Source of the DNA: a virus
IMG/VR virus record: IMGVR_UViG_3300037087_000760
Location: 1-64,000 of that record
Length of the DNA stretch: 64,000 bases
Direction: 5' to 3' (one strand)
The stretch's first letter is position 1; every line of letters starts with the position of its first letter. The notes beneath the pieces were generated by a model. That model saw only the letters and a program-made list of their open reading frames with translations, was not told where the DNA came from and searched no databases. The translations under genes were made by a program, and so were the position numbers. Shown piece after piece: positions 1 through 9,399 of this stretch.

Positions 1-1794
1 GTGAAGAAGAATTGGTTTTTTATAATATTATTAGCTATTGCAGCCCTATCATTAGCTGGAACGGCCGCCTACTTTTCTGTATTTGGAATTTCTAAACTTT
101 TTTACGCAGCCGGATTAGGAATTGTTATCTTAGCATCATCATTAGAATTTGCAAAACTTGTTACAGTATCCTATGTTTATCGTTTCTGGAAAACTATTCA
201 AAAAGGATTGAGAGGTTTCTATATTTTTGCTGTTGTTTTTATCATGTTCTTGACATCAATAGGTATATATGGTTTCTTAACGGGGGCTTATCAAAAGTCA
301 GCCAACAAAATCGAAATAAGGGATTCCCAAATAAGAATTGCTGAAAACAAAAAATCTTTGTTTACAAAACAATTAGAGAGAATAAATACGACAATAGAAA
401 GTGATAACAACCGTATCAATGGATTAAATAACGCTCGTGGAGTACAAGAAAGAAGATTGGATACCTTATATAATAGAAGGCAAAGTAGAAAATTTACGGA
501 AAGTTCAATAACTTCTGATAATGAACAATTAAAATTTCTTAATCAGGATATTACGGAAAAAATGAAACAAGCCAGTTCTGTAAATGATTCTATCTCATAT
601 TATGATCAAAAAATTGTAGAATATAAATCATCTGATGTTTCGAATGAAGTTGGACCTTATAAATTCATATCTGATTTAACAGGACTTTCGATGAATAAAG
701 TGGTTAATATAGTAGCCCTTATACTTATATTAGTATTTGACCCGTTAGCCATTGCCCTATTAATTGGGGTAAATCACCTAACCATGATGGGGAAGAAACC
801 AGAAGAAGATAAAGAAGAACATCCAATAAATATTTTTAAGAAACTTTTTAAGAAGAAGAAAAAGATTATCGAACCTGATGTTGACCATGATACTATTAAT
901 TGGAATGAATCTGAACCAGAACCAAAGAAACCTGAAACAATGTACGATTTATTCGTAGAAAAGAAAGAAAAAGAGAAAGAGAAAAAAGTCATAGATAAAC
1001 CAGAAACAATTCAACAGGAAATACCCTTGGAATGGAACAAACAAACTGAAACAAATGATACCGTAAATGATGTTGTAATTGAAAAAAAAACTCTGGTTGG
1101 AAACGATTTATCAGAAGATTCCGAAAATGAAGATGATTATGAAGAAGTTTTTCAAGAATTAACATTTATCGAACCAGGAACACCAGTTTATCATGAGGTT
1201 TTTGGTAAAGGAAAAATTATAGATGTATATCCAAATCAAAGAGTCAAAATAGAATTTGAATCTGGAGAAATTAAGGAATTAAACACTGATTTTGCTAATC
1301 TTAAAGAAGTAAAACGAGTTAAAAAAGATTGGTTTGATAAATACGCAGAGGAATTAAAAAAAAAGAATGATGTAAATCAAAATTTCTATGTTCAGGAAAA
1401 AGTAATAGATGGTAAATCAATATTAGAATTTACCAATGAAGAAGTTGAACACGAAGAAGAAATTCCTTATATTACTATAAAAATAGAACCACCATCTGTT
1501 GAATCCGAGCCAGTTTCACCCGTTGAATCCGTTATTGAAAAAGTCGAATCCGAAACTGTGGTCGAATCCGAACCTGTGGTTGAACAACCTGAGATAGTTA
1601 AATCTGTCCCACCAGTTGAACCAGTAAAACCACCAGTTGTTGAACCTGATTATTATAGTAAAAGTGTGGAACAAAAAGATGATATTCAGAGTGTTACATT
1701 CGGAAATATAATTAGAGTAAACGAACCCGAATCCGATGGATTATCATCACCGAGAATTGGATTTACAAAAGATAGGAAAGGTAGATTACTTTAA
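1..1794 (+). CDS. Membrane protein with coiled coil and tudor-like C-terminal domain
   Basis: Function unknown. Three hydrophobic segments lie in the first ~100 residues and a fourth at about 235-260, with a charged, coiled-coil-like stretch (about 100-210) between them. After residue 260 the chain is acidic and low-complexity, rich in E, P, V and K. At about 385-430 a segment with VYHEVFGKGKI and VKIEFESGEIKEL resembles the tudor-like C-terminal domain of PcrA/UvrD helicases, which can bind RNA polymerase; that is inference from pattern. The start is a GTG at the first base of the window, so the true start could lie upstream. It overlaps the convergent gene at 1791 by four bases. Confidence 0.6.
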   Translation: MKKNWFFIILLAIAALSLAGTAAYFSVFGISKLFYAAGLGIVILASSLEFAKLVTVSYVYRFWKTIQKGLRGFYIFAVVFIMFLTSIGIYGFLTGAYQKSANKIEIRDSQIRIAENKKSLFTKQLERINTTIESDNNRINGLNNARGVQERRLDTLYNRRQSRKFTESSITSDNEQLKFLNQDITEKMKQASSVNDSISYYDQKIVEYKSSDVSNEVGPYKFISDLTGLSMNKVVNIVALILILVFDPLAIALLIGVNHLTMMGKKPEEDKEEHPINIFKKLFKKKKKIIEPDVDHDTINWNESEPEPKKPETMYDLFVEKKEKEKEKKVIDKPETIQQEIPLEWNKQTETNDTVNDVVIEKKTLVGNDLSEDSENEDDYEEVFQELTFIEPGTPVYHEVFGKGKIIDVYPNQRVKIEFESGEIKELNTDFANLKEVKRVKKDWFDKYAEELKKKNDVNQNFYVQEKVIDGKSILEFTNEEVEHEEEIPYITIKIEPPSVESEPVSPVESVIEKVESETVVESEPVVEQPEIVKSVPPVEPVKPPVVEPDYYSKSVEQKDDIQSVTFGNIIRVNEPESDGLSSPRIGFTKDRKGRLL

Positions 1795-2087
1795 ACTAAA
1801 TCAAGATATTCAGAAGCCCAACTTCTACTACCCCATTGACCACAAACATTACAAGTGTAAATAATATGTCCATGACCAGCATCACTTTTCCCCGTTATAG
1901 CTGGCTTTCCATCCTTAAATGTATGATCACAATCATTTTTGAGTTCATCTATTTTTCTTGTTAAATTTTTCGCAATAATTAAATGATCTTTAATTTCAGC
2001 TTGTAAATTCTTGATTTTTTTTTCGTTTTGAAAATATTTATTCATCATCTGAATTGTATTTTTCTTATATATCATTTTTTTGAACAT
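1791..2087 (-). CDS. Small zinc-finger-like protein
   Basis: A 98-residue unrecognised protein. The N-terminal half is basic and helical (coiled-coil-like). The C-terminal half has C-x-H about residue 53 and C-x-x-C near residue 80 (CNVCGQWG), which suggests one bound zinc. It converges on the preceding gene with a four-base overlap. No early or late promoter motif is obvious directly upstream. Confidence 0.55.
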   Translation of the reverse strand: MFKKMIYKKNTIQMMNKYFQNEKKIKNLQAEIKDHLIIAKNLTRKIDELKNDCDHTFKDGKPAITGKSDAGHGHIIYTCNVCGQWGSRSWASEYLDLV

Positions 2088-2134
2088 AAGATTTAAAAAA
2101 TGTTAATAACTTGTAAAAATCATTTTTCAAAAAG

Positions 2135-2143
2135 AATATATAA
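2135..2143 (+). promoter_or_regulatory. Late-type promoter box (AATATATAA)
   Basis: The box AATATATAA lies about 20 bases before the ATG at 2164. It matches the motif found before the other late genes here and recalls the T4 late promoter TATAAATA. Confidence 0.5.
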
Positions 2144-2163
2144 AAGAAAATAAGAAGGTAAAT

Positions 2164-2946
2164 ATGCTGTTATTATCGTCTATCTTTGAAGTATGGGATA
2201 AATTACCAACTCATGCAAAAATTATCATAGCTGTTTCTACTGTTATTTCCACATTAGTTAAACCTACAATTCTTCTTGTTAAGTGGTTTAAAGAAAAGAA
2301 TAATCCACCTCAGATTCCACCTCAGGTTGGTGATGAATTATTAGTACCTTTTTCTATTAAGATATCACCCAAAAGAAGGAAGATAAGATGGTATAAAGAT
2401 AAATTAAATAATCATAATATTTTCTTTCAATTTAATGAATTAATTAAATATGAAATAGACAGTAATAGATTTGTATTTGGAACTTCTGAAAAAACAAGAA
2501 TATTTAGACAAATATTAAGGATCTACTTAGGTGTTTTATCTGATAAAGTTCGTAAATTTTATGATAGTAAGGTCGAATTGGATAGATTAAGTGATAAAGA
2601 ATTCGCCGAACATTTTGATAATTTTATAGAAGATACACATAATCAGATATTCAAAAAATTTAAAGATAATCTATCTCCAGCTATCTATAATTTATTAATA
2701 ATGAATGAAACAAGAGGTTTTGTACATTTTGTTGAGAAACACAAAAAGCATTTTATAACATCTATAAAGGAGATGATCAGACATGATAAAAGACTTTATG
2801 ATAAAACAAATTATCGTAAAGTATGGGAAATGCTATCCTTGTTGAGATTGGTATTAAGTGTGGCTCTTGATGACTACATGGAATTTTATAATGGATTCGA
2901 TGGAGATTTAGACGAAGTTCTCAGAAAATCGAAAGGTAAAGAGTGA
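2164..2946 (+). CDS. Membrane-anchored protein of unknown function
   Basis: A 260-residue unrecognised protein. A hydrophobic segment at about 18-40 (IIIAVSTVISTLVKPTILLV) is followed by a proline-rich hinge (PPQIPPQV). The rest is a mainly helical, basic-acidic domain. It lies behind a late-type promoter box and ends in a GTGA overlap with the next small gene, so the two are probably translated together. A virion or late membrane role is inferred from the promoter only. Confidence 0.6.
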   Translation: MLLLSSIFEVWDKLPTHAKIIIAVSTVISTLVKPTILLVKWFKEKNNPPQIPPQVGDELLVPFSIKISPKRRKIRWYKDKLNNHNIFFQFNELIKYEIDSNRFVFGTSEKTRIFRQILRIYLGVLSDKVRKFYDSKVELDRLSDKEFAEHFDNFIEDTHNQIFKKFKDNLSPAIYNLLIMNETRGFVHFVEKHKKHFITSIKEMIRHDKRLYDKTNYRKVWEMLSLLRLVLSVALDDYMEFYNGFDGDLDEVLRKSKGKE

Positions 2947-3116
2947 AACTGTATGAAAAGTTGAAATCTGAAAATTTGGTAGATGATTATAAAGAATTTT
3001 CCCATTTAATATGGATTAGAGCCATCAGGGTGAACGATTATCCTGTGGATGACCCAACACACGAGCTGAAAGAGAACGATCAAATAAAGGTCGGAATTAA
3101 GTCCATAGGTGATTAA
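2943..3116 (+). CDS. Small protein, 57 aa, GTG start
   Basis: An open frame of 57 codons starts at a GTG that overlaps the stop of the preceding gene (GTGA) and ends with TAA at 3114-3116. The product (begins VKLYEKLKSENLVDDY) has normal phage-like composition and is unrecognised. The translational overlap and lack of any gap argue that it is real. It overlaps the convergent gene at 3113 by four bases. Confidence 0.55.
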   Translation: MKLYEKLKSENLVDDYKEFSHLIWIRAIRVNDYPVDDPTHELKENDQIKVGIKSIGD

Positions 3117-3559
3117 CCAATTTCACTGGCTGGTTTATTAGTCGTTGGAACAGGTGTATTATTCTGTGGAAGATTCGGATTATTGAATTCGTCTGGCTTC
3201 TGAGTTGGTATAACTCCCCAACTGGAAGATGAAGATGATGTAGACCCCCATTGATTGGATTGATTATTGTTATTATTTAAGATTGGTGCCAATCCACCGG
3301 CCCCTCCGTGTGGTTGACTAAAATATTGGTCTGGGATTTTTGTAGGTGCAAAACTTTCACCCAATACATAAGCATATAAAGGTACATTAGCCATTGCTAA
3401 AAAAACACCCAATGCCGTTAAATCAGCCCCTAATATCATACCAATAATACCTAATATAAAATTGGCAATAATCACAGCGATACAAAATTTTAATCTTGTT
3501 CTTGGTGCCAATGTTTTAAACAATGGTTCGCCGTTATTCTTTTGAACTTTTACTTTCAT
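3113..3559 (-). CDS. Two-pass membrane protein with Ser/Asn-rich tail
   Basis: A 148-residue unrecognised protein. Two adjacent transmembrane segments span about residues 27-68. The tail from about 85 is rich in G, N, S and Q, with runs of Asn and Ser, and ends with a P/N/T-rich stretch. It lies 12 bases downstream of the gp15-like gene on the same strand and is probably co-transcribed with it from the late box at 4471. Confidence 0.6.
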   Translation of the reverse strand: MKVKVQKNNGEPLFKTLAPRTRLKFCIAVIIANFILGIIGMILGADLTALGVFLAMANVPLYAYVLGESFAPTKIPDQYFSQPHGGAGGLAPILNNNNNQSNQWGSTSSSSSSWGVIPTQKPDEFNNPNLPQNNTPVPTTNKPASEIG

Positions 3560-3571
3560 GTTTCATTTTTG

Positions 3572-4450
3572 TTATTTTTCATAATTCGGATTATCATCTG
3601 AAAAATTAGGTGGAATATCTAAATCCTCAGGTGGTGTAGATTTATCATGTTCAGGAACACCTTTACTTCCTTGAAAAGTTGGATCATTAATGTTTGGTAT
3701 TGTTAAATCTCTTAATCTTTTCATATCGTGAATATAAGCTTTGAAATATACCTTTTTCATATTTTCAAATTCAATGTTCTCACCACAATCTAATCTATCT
3801 GTATCCACTTTCCAAGATGGATAATAACTTCTTACTGTTAAAGGGACTTTCATAACTTTTTCTCTAGCTGGACCATTATCAACTGGAAGTGATCTTGGTT
3901 GTTCAATGGTTTTATCATCTGGTAAAAATAAAGCTGAATCTATTTTTAAACCGTAATAATCAATACTGAAAAAGAAATAGTTATACATCATATCCAATAT
4001 CTTCGAACTACACTTATAAACATCTCCCTCAGAAGTTAGATGAATTTCGAAATTGAAATTAAATTGAATCGGAATAGCTTTAACTTTGGTAACAATTCTT
4101 TTTAATTCCTTATCAATTTTTACCGTTTTGGGAATATAAATATTCGGATTGGCAAATTCATCTGAAACAGGTCCCCAACTTTCTATGTTTATAACCCCCC
4201 TCGGCCTTACATCCGTACCCAATTCTACTCTCCTATCAGTTATATCATCTATATAAGTATCTAATAAAAATCTTTCTTCCCCTGTCATCGTTGTGTAAAC
4301 AGGTAGAGTTACACAAACTTTACCTGTTTCAAAACGATATACCCATCTCATATTCCTATTCAATGTTTTGGCCAGAGCCACAATAATCATTCTGAAAAAA
4401 TCATTGTCATAATTATACTCATGCCCTATTTTACTTAAATCCGAACTCAT
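3572..4450 (-). CDS. Tail sheath stabiliser/completion protein, gp15-like
   Basis: Probable homologue of T4 gp15, the tail terminator that caps the tube and sheath. At 292 residues it is close to gp15 (272). The layout matches by eye: an N-terminal helix (DFFRMIIVALAKTL), a strand with a polar-to-valine change (KVCVTLPVYTTMTGEER), a segment AIPIQFNFNFEIHL, and then a helix with the final-jaw pattern KCSSKILDMMYNYFF, corresponding to the gp15 region around PSPIKMIYELSIFTR. The C-terminus is a proline/acid-rich extension. A late promoter box lies 20 bases upstream. A profile search would settle the call. Confidence 0.45.
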   Translation of the reverse strand: MSSDLSKIGHEYNYDNDFFRMIIVALAKTLNRNMRWVYRFETGKVCVTLPVYTTMTGEERFLLDTYIDDITDRRVELGTDVRPRGVINIESWGPVSDEFANPNIYIPKTVKIDKELKRIVTKVKAIPIQFNFNFEIHLTSEGDVYKCSSKILDMMYNYFFFSIDYYGLKIDSALFLPDDKTIEQPRSLPVDNGPAREKVMKVPLTVRSYYPSWKVDTDRLDCGENIEFENMKKVYFKAYIHDMKRLRDLTIPNINDPTFQGSKGVPEHDKSTPPEDLDIPPNFSDDNPNYEK

Positions 4451-4470
4451 TATTAAGACTCTTTTTATTT

Positions 4471-4480
4471 TATATATTAA
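4471..4480 (-). promoter_or_regulatory. Late-type promoter box (TTAATATATA)
   Basis: On the minus strand TTAATATATA lies about 20 bases before the ATG of the gp15-like gene. It is back to back with the + strand box at 4500. Confidence 0.55.
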
Positions 4481-4499
4481 AATCCCAATCTCAAATTAA

Positions 4500-4508
4500 A
4501 ATATATAA
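4500..4508 (+). promoter_or_regulatory. Late-type promoter box (AATATATAA)
   Basis: AATATATAA lies 20 bases before the ATG at 4528 and would drive the four-gene run 4528-6319. Confidence 0.55.
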
Positions 4509-4527
4509 GAATAAAAGTATCCCAAAA

Positions 4528-4716
4528 ATGAAACACATAAAAGATTTTCAATTAAATGAAGATAATGACAATTCAACTCTGCAACTTGAAGAAGAGTTAA
4601 AAGAATTATGGTATAAATACATGAGAAAAATTGGTATTGAAGAAACTTGTACTATTTTTCGAAAATTTAGCATAGAAGGAGATAATTTACGATTAAAAAC
4701 GAAAAAAAGAGACTGA
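4528..4716 (+). CDS. Small protein with capsid-targeting-like N-terminus
   Basis: A 62-residue protein. It begins MKHIKDFQLNE, the pattern of a T4 capsid-targeting sequence: basic start, hydrophobic and Phe positions, then a glutamate for prohead-protease cleavage. The remainder is charged and unrecognised (two helical stretches). It is the first gene behind the late box at 4500, with the next cargo-type gene 6 bases downstream. A role as a packaged internal protein is inferred from the N-terminus and promoter. Confidence 0.55.
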   Translation: MKHIKDFQLNEDNDNSTLQLEEELKELWYKYMRKIGIEETCTIFRKFSIEGDNLRLKTKKRD

Positions 4717-4722
4717 TTCTTA

Positions 4723-5538
4723 ATGATAACCAAATTCAAATTATTTGAAACATATAAGGAAGATGACAGTGATCTCAAAGGTAGTGAAGAATGGATAGAT
4801 CTTCAAAAAGATGCCAGAAAACAAACCTTATTGGGTAAACATATCAGATATTGTTATGAATTTGAAGATAGAAGATATGGATTTGAATTGGAGGACGAAT
4901 CTAAACTTATGTTTGATGAAAATATGAACTGGATAGAATACGATTTACCAGACAGGGATCATTATATTACTCAAAAAGCAAAAGATGACTATGATTTAAC
5001 TCGATCTTTCAAAGATTGGAAGAATGGAGGGGATGAACCGATATTTCCTACTAAATCGGAAGCTAAAAAATTTATTGATTTTTGTCAAAAATATCTCAGA
5101 GAAAAGCCAAAAATAAAACTCAAATATCTTTTAACAAAAGATTATAAAGAAAAGAAAGTTCCAATGGTTTCCAAAGAAGATATTGAAAAGGTATTATTGG
5201 GGGAAGTTGTCACTATACGAGAAATTGATGACATTGATACAAATAGACGAGTTACATATAAAGATGTGGAATGGACTTGTACCAATATTAATTATGAACC
5301 AGAGGAAAATCGTTTATGGAATTATATACATTTAAGATTTGAAAACAAAGATAAAGATGATTTTTTCTTAGGATTCAATTCCGCATATAAAATATCCTAT
5401 ATTATAAATTTTAACGAACTTGGTGAAAAAGGAAAAGAAGAAATAGAGTTGACTTTCGGTAATGATGATGAAAATTTAATTAATAAAAGATCAGAATTCA
5501 AACCGATAATTAAAGAATTACAAAAATTATTCAAATAA
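4723..5538 (+). CDS. Capsid-targeting-like protein of unknown function
   Basis: A 271-residue protein that begins MITKFKLFETYKED, another capsid-targeting-like start with a candidate cleavage site after the first glutamates. The body is highly charged, with EDRRYGFELEDESKLMFDE, and shows no family I recognise. It lies in the late + strand run between two other genes with the same type of start. Likely an internal virion protein by inference. Confidence 0.6.
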   Translation: MITKFKLFETYKEDDSDLKGSEEWIDLQKDARKQTLLGKHIRYCYEFEDRRYGFELEDESKLMFDENMNWIEYDLPDRDHYITQKAKDDYDLTRSFKDWKNGGDEPIFPTKSEAKKFIDFCQKYLREKPKIKLKYLLTKDYKEKKVPMVSKEDIEKVLLGEVVTIREIDDIDTNRRVTYKDVEWTCTNINYEPEENRLWNYIHLRFENKDKDDFFLGFNSAYKISYIINFNELGEKGKEEIELTFGNDDENLINKRSEFKPIIKELQKLFK

Positions 5539-5559
5539 AAAAATGATAACAAACTATAT

Positions 5560-5904
5560 ATGGGAAAAAGAATTAAAAAATTTGAAGAATTCGTGAATGA
5601 AGATATGTGGAATCAGGATATGTTTTTTCCCATGACCACCAAAAGTTCACTGGCTATGTATTACAAATGTCTAAATTGTGGTATTCCTTATATTTCAATT
5701 AACAAAGAATTACATTTTTGTGAGGAATGTAAATCATCAAAATTACAAGAAATTGGTGAAGATGAATTCTATAAAATTCTTAAAACAAAATTATCACCGT
5801 CTGGTTGGCAAACTATTCTACAAAAAAAGAGAGAAATAGAAACTGATTTAGTGGATCTTACTTTATTGAATCCGTCCACTTCATCAAGAGCTATGATAAA
5901 TTAA
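5560..5904 (+). CDS. Zinc-ribbon protein with capsid-targeting-like N-terminus
   Basis: A 114-residue protein that begins MGKRIKKFEEFVNED, a strong capsid-targeting-like start with candidate cleavage after VNE. At about 36-60 it has two CxxC pairs (CLNCGIPY and CEECKSSK), a rubredoxin-like zinc ribbon. Third gene of the late run. It may bind nucleic acid or host protein after injection; this is inference. Confidence 0.6.
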   Translation: MGKRIKKFEEFVNEDMWNQDMFFPMTTKSSLAMYYKCLNCGIPYISINKELHFCEECKSSKLQEIGEDEFYKILKTKLSPSGWQTILQKKREIETDLVDLTLLNPSTSSRAMIN

Positions 5905-5908
5905 AAAT

Positions 5909-6319
5909 ATGAAACATATAATTAATTTTTCGAATTTTGTAATGATTAAAGAGAATCAATCATCTTTAAAGCAAAAACAATTAGAAATAATATTAAAAAC
6001 TAATCCAATGATTGATGATTATCATACTGGAATTAGAGATTTGAAAGATATAAAAACTGCAGAAGAAGCATTTTCAGAATCTATTAAAAATAATGAGAGT
6101 TCTTTTGATGATTTTAGTGTTGAAGATATGAAAGAATCATTAAAGACTAAATTGATTACGGTATATTCATCACATCCAATAAAAAATGGAGTATTCGTTA
6201 CTCCAAGTAAAATGGATGCAAAATCATATGCTGGTAATGGTGAGATTTATCAAAAAAGAGTAAACATATTAGATATCGCTTGGATAGATCAATTTGAAGG
6301 ACAATATGCTAAATTTTAA
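5909..6319 (+). CDS. ADP-ribosyltransferase-like (ART-PolyVal type) cargo protein
   Basis: A 136-residue protein. It begins MKHIINFSNFVMIKEN, a capsid-targeting-like start. The rest matches by eye a phage domain known from polyvalent proteins: DDYHTGIRDLKDIKTAEEAF, then DFSVEDMKESLKTKLITVYSS, GVFVTPSKMDAKSYAG and a final AWIDQFEGQYAK. That family (ART-PolyVal) is predicted to ADP-ribosylate proteins. T4 Alt is the precedent for an injected ADP-ribosyltransferase with a cleaved targeting peptide. It ends in a four-base convergent overlap with the RNA ligase gene. Confidence 0.6.
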   Translation: MKHIINFSNFVMIKENQSSLKQKQLEIILKTNPMIDDYHTGIRDLKDIKTAEEAFSESIKNNESSFDDFSVEDMKESLKTKLITVYSSHPIKNGVFVTPSKMDAKSYAGNGEIYQKRVNILDIAWIDQFEGQYAKF

Positions 6320-6957
6320 ATATCTTGATCATTCAATTCGTCCAGTAAAACCTTTTCCCCGAATTTATTTTTTAATCTATCTAACCAATCATCAGTCTTA
6401 ATTTTAACCATCCAAATCTGATGTGATTTATCTTGAGCTTTGGCCTTGCATACTACACCTTCCATCAATCCATAATCATTTCTTTTCACACTATTGATGA
6501 ATTCTTGATTAAGATTACCATGATGAATCAATCTGGGAATTTCCATATGTCCAAAATCTTCTATAAATCTTTTTGGATCTACAAATCCTTTGGTAACAGG
6601 ATTCACATCGAACAACACCAGATTCATCTGATCTTTCGGGTCAATATGTCTACCAGCAAACGAATTTGGGCCATACCATTCACAAAAAACAATAAAATTT
6701 TGAATATTCCTATAATCTTTATTCTTTTTGAATACTTCGGATAGTCCATCTCCATATTTATTCAAAAATAAAGGAATAGCCATTCCAAAATCTGGATTCT
6801 TTGCATCTATCATACATTTACGAGTACCAAATTTATACCATCCTCTTTTCTTTGACCATTCAAAACGTAAATTAGAACCATCCAATTTATCGAAGGCATA
6901 AACCACTTCACCCACTAAACGCTTTCCGTAATAATCTATGTGATCGTATTGTTTCAT
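6316..6957 (-). CDS. RNA ligase (nucleotidyltransferase family)
   Basis: ATP-dependent RNA ligase, 213 residues, resembling the compact Rnl2-like ligases of large phages. The nucleotidyl-acceptor lysine is in motif I, FDKLDGSN (about residue 24). Motif III-like is FIVFCEWYG (about 110-118), motif IV is EGVVCK (about 172) and motif V is WMVKIK (about 187). There is no separate C-terminal domain. With the kinase at 36587 it could form a kinase/ligase pair that reseals cleaved RNAs such as tRNA anticodon loops, as T4 Pnk/Rnl1 do. Four bases overlap the gene upstream. Confidence 0.75.
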   Translation of the reverse strand: MKQYDHIDYYGKRLVGEVVYAFDKLDGSNLRFEWSKKRGWYKFGTRKCMIDAKNPDFGMAIPLFLNKYGDGLSEVFKKNKDYRNIQNFIVFCEWYGPNSFAGRHIDPKDQMNLVLFDVNPVTKGFVDPKRFIEDFGHMEIPRLIHHGNLNQEFINSVKRNDYGLMEGVVCKAKAQDKSHQIWMVKIKTDDWLDRLKNKFGEKVLLDELNDQDI

Positions 6958-7232
6958 TTTTCTTTTAATTGTTTTGTTAATTCCTTTCTTCTTTCAATTG
7001 CTTTCTCTTTATCTTCCCATTTTTCAATGAAAGTTTTTTTGAAATAGAATTTGTAATAAATAACATAAAATTTCCCTTCTTTTTCAATAACATATCTCCT
7101 TGTGGTAAATAAAGTCAACTCACTCATTAAGTAATTCCATTTTCCCTCGAAAGCAAAATGATATGTCTTTGTCCCGTATGATATATAGACAGAGAATTTA
7201 CTACCGTTTATATAAAATTTTTTAAAGTTCAT
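6954..7232 (-). CDS. Hypothetical protein, 92 aa, basic
   Basis: Unrecognised basic, aromatic-rich protein of 92 residues, probably mainly beta strand in the first half and helical at the C-terminus ([18 protein letters not shown]). Its start overlaps the end of the EF-G gene by 11 bases and its stop overlaps the RNA ligase start by 4, so it belongs to the EF-G/ligase operon. Confidence 0.55.
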   Translation of the reverse strand: MNFKKFYINGSKFSVYISYGTKTYHFAFEGKWNYLMSELTLFTTRRYVIEKEGKFYVIYYKFYFKKTFIEKWEDKEKAIERRKELTKQLKEK

Positions 7233-9252
7233 TTTCTATTTTTTCATAATGAGAAAAAGTCAAATTGTTTATAGCTCTCCCCTGTGATAATGTTCTAAGT
7301 GTTGTTATAAAACCAAACTTCTCAGCCAAAGGTGATTGAACTTTGAGGATTATAGTCGAATCTGGTAATGTATTAATAGATACTATCGTAGAACGATGTT
7401 TATTAAGTTCACTAATTATATCACTCAAATATTCTTCTGGTGTCGTAATTTCTTCATCCATGATAGGTTCAAGTAAACACGGTTTACCTTTCATATAAGC
7501 CTTCGGAAACGAAATCTTCACACAAGTTTCAAAGGCGTATGGGCTTGAATCCACAACATGAGTAGAACCATCTATGATTGTTACTTTCAAACTTTCGATT
7601 TCGTTACCACCCAATGGACCACTAATCATACATTCTTTAAAAGCCTTTTCGATAGAAGTCATATATTCTCTTGGAATGTTTCCACCTTTAACCTCATTCA
7701 CAAAAATTAAACCCTTTGTATCATCGGATACAGGTTCTATTCTATACTCAATCTCAGCAAACATACCCTTTCCACCAGTTTGTCTTGATAATCTTTCTTT
7801 GTGTGTTACTGGTTGAGTTATTGTTTCTCTATAAGAAACTTTTGGTTGTCCTGTATTACATCCGACATTAAAATCAGTAATCAATCTACTTAAAATCACA
7901 TCCAAATATAATTCGCCCATACCACTAATAATGGTTTGTCCATTTTCATCTATCTTAACAGTAAATGTAGGATCTTCCTCAGTAAGTTTTTGAAGAGCAA
8001 ATCCTAATTTATCACTATCCTTATTTGTTAAGGGTTCAATGGTTATTGAAATAACTGGTTTTGGAACAATCATATTCTCAAAATGGAATGTATCTTTTGT
8101 TTCACAAAGAGTATCACCAGTTCGTAAATCTTTTATTCCAACAATACCACAAATATCACCAGCACCAACAGATTTTACTTCTATTTTCTTATTGGCTTGA
8201 ATGGTAAATAATCTTGAAATTCTTTCTGATTGTCCTGTTCTGGAATTATAAACAACTTGACCAAGTTTAAGCACACCAGAATAAACTCGAATCATAGATA
8301 ATTTTCCAGTATTTTTATCTGTCGAAATTTTAAAAACCAAAGCTGATAATTTTTCATCTTCACTTGGTCTAATTTCAACTTGTTCCGAATCTCTATTGGC
8401 ATAAATAATACCCCTATCAACTGGAGATGGTAAAAAATTCACCACAGCATCAAGTAATGTTTGTACTCCCTTATTTTTCTTAGCAGATCCACACAAAATA
8501 GGAACAATAGAAAAATCTAATGTTAAACTACGAAGATTTTTAATTATTTCTTCATTCGTTATCAATTCAGGTGTTTCCAAATACTTCTCAAAAAAGTCAT
8601 CGTTATGTTCCGAAATAGATTCAATCATTTTAATTCGGAATTTCAATGCCTGATCTAAGTATTCTTCAGGTATTACAGAAACACTATATTCCTGACCTAA
8701 TGTTTCGGAAGCCCATGTAATCAGTTTCATATCTATAAGGTCAATAACACCTTTGAAATTACTTTCACTTCCTACGGGAAGTTGAATCACAACTGGTTTC
8801 GATTTAAGTCTATCTTGAATTTGATGTACTACATTAAAGAAATCAGCTCCAATCCTATCCATCTTGTTTACAAAGGCTATTCTTGGTACTTTATATCTGT
8901 TGGCCTGTCTCCAAACTGTTTCGGATTGAGGTTGTACACCGCCGACTGCACAGAAAACAACAACGGCCCCATCTAATATTCGGAGTGAGCGTTCAACCTC
9001 AATCGTAAAATCAATGTGGCCGGGAGTATCTATAATATTTATCTTATGATCTTTCCAATACGATGTAACAGCAGCTGCCATAATCGTTATACCTCGTTCT
9101 TGTTCCTGAGGCATAAAATCGGTTACTGTATTACCATCGTGAACCTCTCCCATTTTATGATTCTCACCAGTATAATACAATATACGCTCAGTCAATGTGG
9201 TTTTTCCGGCATCGATATGGGCTACTATTCCTATATTTCTGTTAAGATTCAT
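7222..9252 (-). CDS. fusA: Elongation factor G
   Basis: Phage-encoded EF-G, the GTPase that drives ribosomal translocation. The 676 residues are close to the usual ~690-700. G1 is AHIDAGKT, switch I ends in [10 protein letters not shown]3 is DTPGH, G4 is NKMD and G5 is GSAKKNKG. Domain II follows from about 290. Domain IV includes [21 protein letters not shown] and the tip loop GSTHVVDS with its histidine retained. Domain V ends the protein ([14 protein letters not shown]). All motifs are intact, so it should be active rather than a decoy. It heads a minus-strand operon with the 92-aa gene and RNA ligase. An inverted repeat lies in its leader. Confidence 0.93.
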   Translation of the reverse strand: MNLNRNIGIVAHIDAGKTTLTERILYYTGENHKMGEVHDGNTVTDFMPQEQERGITIMAAAVTSYWKDHKINIIDTPGHIDFTIEVERSLRILDGAVVVFCAVGGVQPQSETVWRQANRYKVPRIAFVNKMDRIGADFFNVVHQIQDRLKSKPVVIQLPVGSESNFKGVIDLIDMKLITWASETLGQEYSVSVIPEEYLDQALKFRIKMIESISEHNDDFFEKYLETPELITNEEIIKNLRSLTLDFSIVPILCGSAKKNKGVQTLLDAVVNFLPSPVDRGIIYANRDSEQVEIRPSEDEKLSALVFKISTDKNTGKLSMIRVYSGVLKLGQVVYNSRTGQSERISRLFTIQANKKIEVKSVGAGDICGIVGIKDLRTGDTLCETKDTFHFENMIVPKPVISITIEPLTNKDSDKLGFALQKLTEEDPTFTVKIDENGQTIISGMGELYLDVILSRLITDFNVGCNTGQPKVSYRETITQPVTHKERLSRQTGGKGMFAEIEYRIEPVSDDTKGLIFVNEVKGGNIPREYMTSIEKAFKECMISGPLGGNEIESLKVTIIDGSTHVVDSSPYAFETCVKISFPKAYMKGKPCLLEPIMDEEITTPEEYLSDIISELNKHRSTIVSINTLPDSTIILKVQSPLAEKFGFITTLRTLSQGRAINNLTFSHYEKIENEL

Positions 9253-9282
9253 ATTTAATTTTTATTATATTTTCGAAATTTA

Positions 9283-9314
9283 ATGTCGTTTAAAATGATG
9301 TTTATAAACGACAT
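9283..9314 (-). repeat. Perfect inverted repeat in the EF-G leader
   Basis: Nine-base arms (ATGTCGTTT and AAACGACAT) flank a 14-base AT-rich loop, 31-62 bases before the EF-G start codon and downstream of the putative promoter at 9353. No U-tract follows, so it is more likely an operator or leader hairpin than a terminator. Confidence 0.45.
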
Positions 9315-9352
9315 AATGACCGAAATCAGTCTGTAATGTAGGATATAAACAA

Positions 9353-9364
9353 CAAAAAGTATAT
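9353..9364 (-). promoter_or_regulatory. Putative promoter box shared by EF-G and the tRNA array
   Basis: On the minus strand the 12-mer ATATACTTTTTG occurs here, about 100 bases upstream of EF-G, and again at 13108 ahead of the tRNA array. It looks like a variant of the Bacteroidetes -7 box. The call rests on the shared 12-mer and position only. Confidence 0.3.
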
Positions 9365-9399
9365 GTATAACATATCTTAAATTTTATTTATTTTATTTG

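Noticed and set aside
774-992. Antisense frame within the first gene
   Set aside because: Reverse of a lysine/glutamate-rich coding stretch giving Phe/Ser-rich nonsense.
7574-7816. Plus-strand reading frame inside EF-G (also 8782-8976 and 9016-9258)
   Set aside because: Antisense shadows of a well-conserved gene, with no start signal and unnatural composition.
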